37,425 nt of DNA, from the NCBI RefSeq assembly GCF_000003605.2, contig NW_003126890.1:228321-265745 (forward strand), written 5' to 3'. Numbering within the stretch: the first letter of the stretch is position 1; every line of letters starts with the position of its first letter. The translations under genes and the position numbers were made by a program. The notes beneath the pieces were generated by a model. The model was not told the DNA's origin and did not search any database. It saw only the letters and a program-made list of their open reading frames with translations. The DNA is from Saccoglossus kowalevskii. Its lineage: Eukaryota > Hemichordata > Enteropneusta > Harrimaniidae. Positions 32,370-37,425 of this stretch are shown here, piece by piece.

Positions 32370-32465
32370 GTAAGTACAACATAATCATTGGTATTAATTA
32401 TTTAAAAACTACGTGAAACGATCAACATCATTCCTGTTTATAATTTAGTATACTCCATGTTTTAA

Positions 32466-32622
32466 AGCGGAGGAGTCGTCACCTGCGCATGCGTTAGGTG
32501 GTCATAGCGTGTCAATGTCTTCAAACAAGCGTCCACCCATGAGTCTTTGCGTTTTTAGCGTGTGCTGTTATCGTCACCTGGGACTCAATTCCCGCGCGTG
32601 CGCGGGTGACGACTCTCCCGCT
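32466..32622. mobile_element. 157-bp CpG-rich MITE flanked by TTAA
   Basis: 28-bp TIRs: left AGCGGAGGAGTCGTCACC then TGCGCATGCG, right (reverse complement) AGCGGGAGAGTCGTCACC then CGCGCACGCG, with 4 mismatches. TTAA flanks both ends (32462-32465, 32623-32626). The ends are much richer in CpG than the surroundings. No coding capacity. Confidence 0.82.
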
Positions 32623-33165
32623 TTAAGCAACAAAATGGACGAAAACATTTTCCATTTGTAAGTTCGCACCAAATTTGACAGTATAATAAAACGATGGTCG
32701 CGGTTCATTGATCACTACGGTACACTTCATTCAACTTGTATAAAATCACAGTAGTATTATAATTACAGGTGTAATGTATTTGAGTATGTTTAATCATTGG
32801 TGAATTTTGTATTTTATAAATGTTACTTTGTATTGTGATGATTACGTGAACTTTTTTGTGCTGTAGCTCTTAGTGACTTAATTTTGTATTTTCCAAAGTC
32901 AGTGTTGTATCCAAAACATAAAAATAATATAAAGGTGGATTTGGGCTGTGAATATTTTGGATTGTTTGATCAGAAGTATCACATGGTGGAGATTACCTTA
33001 ATTACTGGTTTACCAGACGGACAGGTTCAAGCCAAAACTTGACATCATGTTTCTCCAGTCTGTGGCCCACTGTGTTTAAAACACATACCGCTGAGGGCGG
33101 CGTGAGCAAACCAGTAAGTCGGCGAGATATGTACACAAACTGGAAACTGAATCGATTGAACCGAG

Positions 33166-33182
33166 TATATATATATATATAT
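33166..33182. repeat. (TA)n microsatellite
   Basis: Uninterrupted TATATA tract of 17 bp. Confidence 0.9.
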
Positions 33183-33611
33183 TCATCATCATAGTAATCA
33201 GAAGACGTTTGGTCATTTTTATGTTTCACTTATGATAATCTAGCAGTACAAACTGTTTTAATTACTAATCCCGCAACAGTGCACCTTCAGCGAGGGGAGG
33301 GGCAGTTATTGGTCTCTTGGATGACGCTACACAAGCGGTATTGTGTATTGTGAGCAAAATTATTGAAAACATGTTAATGTATCAATTAAATAATGACAAG
33401 TCATGATCTAAAATAGAAGTGGCTGAGTGGAGTAAATAATCACCAACAAACCAGTTTGTTGAAGCATAGTTCGATAATTTAATGAACATGAAGGTAATTC
33501 TTATCATATCTCCCATAGAATGACTTAATGACTGAGAAAGGAGCATGTATTTGAAGTTCAAAAAATATTCGGATATTTATGCAGCATTGCCGTCCCCTGG
33601 TGCCGATTTAA

Positions 33612-33710
33612 AGGGTGGTGGTCGTCGCGCCGCGTCCTGTTCGACACGACACTCATAGTGACGTCACGGTAACAACGCGAGTAAAATGCACTGTTTGTTT
33701 ACATGAAATT
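33612..33710 (-). mobile_element. Inverted copy of the AGGGCGGT element, one end lost
   Basis: TTAA (33608-33611) is followed by AGGGTGGTGGTCGTCGCGCC, then GTCCTGTTCG, GTGACGTCACGG, AACGCG.GTAAAAT and TGTTTGTTTA. This is the reverse complement of 31475-31568 with substitutions. The far terminal repeat is missing, and the sequence runs into the retrotransposon fragment. Confidence 0.65.
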
Positions 33711-33720
33711 CTAACATGCG

Positions 33721-33957
33721 ATGCGCAACGACCATGAGTTATCTGACAACTTACGTAACGCCACCGTTCCCTGTGCCGATTCGATTCCCGGCGCCAATGA
33801 AATCTCTGTAAACGCTGTCGATCCTATCTGTGCTGCCCCTGGTGCCGAACTAGTCCACTGTTTTGATAAAACCATAAAAAGTGTTAATCATGATTCTGGC
33901 AGAAATATGGTTCATGTAATTCATCACTCGTGTCAAAAAACAAACAAAAAACGATAG
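33721..33957 (+). pseudogene. C-terminal end of an LTR-retrotransposon polyprotein (fragment)
   Basis: Seen: a 78-codon frame ending ...SCQKTNKKR with TAG at 33955, three bases before a polypurine tract and an LTR. No reverse transcriptase, RNase H or integrase motif is present; an in-frame TAA lies just upstream (33712). Known: in Ty3/Gypsy-type elements the pol frame stops at or just before the polypurine tract. Inference: this is the far end of pol from a 5'-truncated copy. The text CCCCTGGTGCCGA within it (33836-33848) also occurs at 33593-33605, on the far side of the small TTAA element, so that element may have inserted into the retrotransposon tail. The family is not identified. Confidence 0.5.
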
Positions 33958-33960
33958 TCT

Positions 33961-33972
33961 GAAAAGGGGGAA
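33961..33972 (+). other. Polypurine tract
   Basis: GAAAAGGGGGAA directly precedes the TGTAGC start of the LTR. This is the position and composition expected of the plus-strand primer site of LTR retrotransposons. Confidence 0.75.
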
Positions 33973-34154
33973 TGTAGCAAATCGCCTATACTACATATGC
34001 TGTAGTAGCGTTCACTGTCAGTTTGTTTCTGACTTGATGAGTCAACCAACTAGAAGCGCGCATTGGTAGTTGGTCAGACCAGAGTCAGATTTAGGAGTGA
34101 AGAAGACGAATTGCCGTGACTGAACAGTAACAAATAATAAATACCCAATGTACA
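33973..34154 (+). mobile_element. 3' LTR of a retrotransposon
   Basis: Begins TGTAGCAAATCG and ends CCCAATGTACA, giving TGTA...TACA inverted ends over 182 bp. A polyadenylation signal AATAAA is at 34136-34141. It follows the polypurine tract and a pol-like frame end. No matching 5' LTR was found in the window, so the copy is truncated. Confidence 0.7.
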
Positions 34155-37100
34155 TGAAAGTGGGAAAAGGTGACGTTGGGTATATGTCACTTGAATTCAA
34201 CTATAACAAGAAAACTGAAATTTAACCCCTGATTAAAAAAAAAAACAGTCCTTGAATGCAAGGTATTAATGAGTCCATAATATCTCAGACTTACATGTCG
34301 TTCAAACAAAACACACACAAAAACGAAACACGTATTTTGTTGTGGCAAAATAGTTATACCCCATCCAGATAGTCCACCCATACATACACATACAACGTAA
34401 CTCCTAATGTTATGCGTCAGTTCCGTTTAAGTACAAAAATAAAATGATACCAACACAAACATTAAAATATATGCACACTAACCCAAGGAGTAAAACACCA
34501 GTAGAAAACAGCGATTTGTGATTTTCCCCAGAGAATAATGTAGAAGGTGAATATCGCTGTATCAAGACCTGTTATTTTCACAGCGAGCTATATCACGTAA
34601 AAAATCGGAGGAACAAAACAACACGTTAATGATTTTATAAAATCTTACAAAACAAATAACCTGGTAATAATGAGACAACACATAAGTGGTTGGAACCCCG
34701 TACAGTACGGTAAGTCATATGATAGTCGCATCCCGGTGAATGACAAAATCCGCCAACAGTTTTAGAGAGGTATTGGAATCGACTGAGAGGAAATGGAAAT
34801 ATACGGTTAAATAGAATATGTACTAGTAGTGTGATCATTCATGGTCATTTTCCCTCAATGCATGATATGATCTAGTTAATGATTTAACAATTACAATTTA
34901 ACAACAGTACGTCAATGCTAATTACAAAGTTTATACCGCTGAAATCACTTGAAATCAGACAATTAATATGTTCAATCAATGTTATTTCGACACATCAATG
35001 GGATCATTGGGGGGGGGGGGGCTTCGTTCACGCTCCAACAAGTTATCTGTCCATTGAGTGGTAAGTAGGTCACTGTCATTTGTATGAATATTTATCAGTT
35101 ACAAATGAAACTCTTCATGTTAAGTCTACATGTATCATTGGCTGTTTACTAACACGTATATTCTAAGAATAAATACATTATATATATTGAGTTTATTCGT
35201 GAATAAATTGCTTGTGTTTATTAGTCATTCACTGTCCTATCTAATTCCATGGTCTCACATACGATTCCGAGTGGATTGCACAGGGTCGTTTGTATTTGGT
35301 TGATTAAATCTCGGCCATTTTGTCATACGTTGGTGAAATGAGATATTTCCCCCCTGACAATGACATGCATATTGCAATTAGTACGTACATTTTTTACAGC
35401 AACAATACAATTGCTTGAAGCTAATTTAATAAAATTTAATCATTGAGTATTTAAAATTTACAATAGGATATGAACATGCATTGTCCCGACACAGATAGAC
35501 AGGTGCCTATAACCATGTAATATTTTGTATTTATTTGTTCCACAGACTAGTAGTAGGCTTAGTTTGCACCAGACACCTTCATTCCGAACAAACATTTTCC
35601 CTCTGGTTTCTTTTGCATATATACATAAGTCCCAATGGCGGCAATTTAGACCGTTTTCTGCAGAATTTATACAGCAATACCTTAGTAGTTCGTTAAATCC
35701 CCGTGGTTGTGAAATCCACGCGAATTCAAGAGCACAGACTGGTTTTCTATGTTATTTTTACCACGAACTGTTCAAATTAAGTCAGCCAAATGTCAAGTTA
35801 TTTTTTGTTAACGATCAGTTATGTCGTCGACTTTATCGTGGACCATACTCAGACTTGGAATACAACCCGTAGGAGGGTTTGCCTGAACATCATTTTCATA
35901 TATCATAGCCCGAAGTATTAATCAATAAACAGTATCAAACAACACCATTACAAATATTCAAATCATGACTCAGACTATACGATTACCTACCACAATATTA
36001 TATAAATTATTAAAAATATATGGTCTTGTCAAATTTTGCATCTTTAGATAATTGCGCAAAAATGAAATAAGTGATAATATCATTTATTTGTTTCCAAATG
36101 TTTATTTCATTCACATCTGCAGTAATACAAATGACGTCACCATATTCGCATACACCATGGCCAATCAAAATAAGTTAAACACGTAATTCACATTTCGACA
36201 GACGTGCGGATATCAAATCTCCATTGGGGGTCCAAGCGGTTTTCTATCATTAACGTTATCAGAGTTAATACCACCCACGCACAGTAATAATAACAATACA
36301 ATATCCCATATCTGCACAAACTTGATTTGTAGCTATCGTCAAACATGATGAATGTGGCGACAGCGCGTAAGCACTCCTGTGTATTAAATGAGTCTGATTT
36401 TCGATGTGCATACGTCAAACATGTTCTGCAATCAGTTTTGTTGATTGTCAATGTTCCGCAATTCTACATCTCGTACTCCAACTACGGCCACATTTTACAG
36501 TATGACATCACTAGTTAGTATGCTAATTGATACGCACAGATTTGACCACAAACCTAACAAGACTCTGAATACGGTACTGGTCCTATCAACATGTACAGAT
36601 GGTACAAATGTGTCGTTATATAAATGAGACGATGTTTCTTATATATTCTAATGCAATAAATATATTCTATATTTTGTAAATCTTGAAAACACTTTTATGT
36701 TTATATTAAAACATGATTTTTTGTAAACAATCTGTGTTTTAAGTAACCCTTCATAAAACAGTTATTTAGAAATGTTCTGTATAAATCGTGTTCGTACGAA
36801 ATAAAGCCATATATTATTTTTTATTTACATAAATTGCTCTAATCTCGTCATTCAATGATATTGACAGAAAGTCTTGACTGTCCTAATGTCAAACAATCCA
36901 ATGGTCACGGTACTTACTGAAAGTGCTTGAATGATCACGTGATTCAATGGTATTTACAACAAGATGAGTGTTATTAAAGTCGAGTAATGCAGTGGCATCC
37001 ATAGAAAGCGCTCTTCACAGCTGTATTTTTCAAGCGTTAAAGAAACGTTTTGCAAACTATTTTAAAATATTTTTCAGAAACGTTTTTTTCAAACAACAAA

Positions 37101-37425
37101 AATGTGCCTGTTTTAAAAACGCTTTTAAAAAAAAATGTTCAGTGCGTTTTCAAAACGATTATTATGCGCGTCAATATTACAAACGTTTAATATGTGCTGT
37201 GGTTAATGTTGTTGGTGGTTCGAACACCTTCCGCCAACTTGAACTTTTTGAATAATTGAAATATCTCCTTGTCCGCAACTTCAGACGTTGCTACTTGACT
37301 AAAACTTCTCATTCTTAGCCAAGATGCAAGGTCCAATTTACAACAACGGTTTACAAAATATGCCACAGTTATTTGTAGCATATGAATGCAACTGTGGAAA
37401 TTACACATGTGTGGCCGGCTTATAA
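34155..37425. other. Right-hand stretch without a supported gene
   Basis: Contains a G13 tract (35009-35021), and a 108-codon plus-strand frame from a possible acceptor (TTGTTCCACAG, ending 35545) to TAG at 35870-35872 with AATAAA at 35924. It also has overlapping frames at 36188-36451 (minus), 36445-36627 (plus), 36968-37255 (plus) and 37187-37408 (minus). None matches a family I know. The stretch 36990-37190 is built from AAACGTTTT/AAAACGCTTTT-like words, which makes its frame rich in Lys and Phe. Confidence 0.4.

Noticed and set aside
33002-33229. 75-codon minus-strand frame with donor-like GTAAGTCGG on the other strand
   Set aside because: Contains the TA microsatellite and has no family resemblance. 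A single donor-like site is not enough.
1-37425. tRNA, rRNA or snRNA genes
   Set aside because: I looked for A/B-box pairs with a cloverleaf and for conserved rRNA text and saw none, but a covariance-model scan was not possible.

Overview
This is an AT-rich, intron- and repeat-dominated piece of an animal nuclear genome. It shows no operons, ribosome binding sites or dense coding. Many repeat classes, microsatellites, a frequent TACATGTA-type palindrome, and a gene of the rabphilin/Noc2 Rab-effector family with animal-type splice signals point to a marine invertebrate. A lophotrochozoan such as a mollusc is my guess, not a demonstrated fact.

Gene content. The only gene I can name lies on the minus strand. 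Exon 2 (9341-9484) encodes the first part of a Rab-binding domain (GTGWSFHTNEA ... EEERIG) that matches the rabphilin-3A/Noc2 (RPH3A/RPH3AL) family. Upstream of it are two tandem, paralogous first coding exons. 1A (11947-12002) starts MDVDKWTCPNDRHLALRAK. 1B (11770-11840) ends KKWTCPDDRQLALRAK. Each has its own ATG and each ends on the same codon phase at a GTAAGT donor, so either can splice in frame to exon 2. The zinc-finger and C2 exons expected next are not recognisable in 1-9340 and probably lie beyond the left edge. A CpG-rich segment near 31.1-31.4 kb has a perfect minus-strand donor, a CRE, a CCAAT box and GATA motifs. It could be this gene's promoter and non-coding first exon, but that is inference.

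Layout. 1-9340 is intron 2, with a 36-bp minisatellite (1421-2096), a 28-copy 40-bp minisatellite (4614-5709), a MITE-like copy (7836-8004) and a 520-bp TTAA-flanked DNA element (8560-9079). 9341-12085 holds the exons. 12486-13500 and 16625-17050 are two copies of a pearl/HINE-like element: about 155-bp tandem units followed by a conserved stem-loop end. 14147-15173 is a 1.0-kb TIR element with a 212-bp MITE nested inside. 19085-21260 is a 2.2-kb G-rich 68/70-bp minisatellite. 21456-21667, 25817-26031 and 27054-27229 are further MITEs sharing the terminus TACTGTAAAAT. 24792-25311 is an assembly gap flanked by inverted arms of a hairpin repeat. 31.4-34.2 kb is a cluster of small TTAA-flanked elements plus the 3' end of an LTR retrotransposon. 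The remainder (34.2-37.4 kb and the other blank stretches) shows no gene I can support.

Most open reading frames of 60-200 codons here are chance or minisatellite frames. The long frames open on both strands at 19-21 kb come from a repeat unit that is a multiple of three as a dimer.
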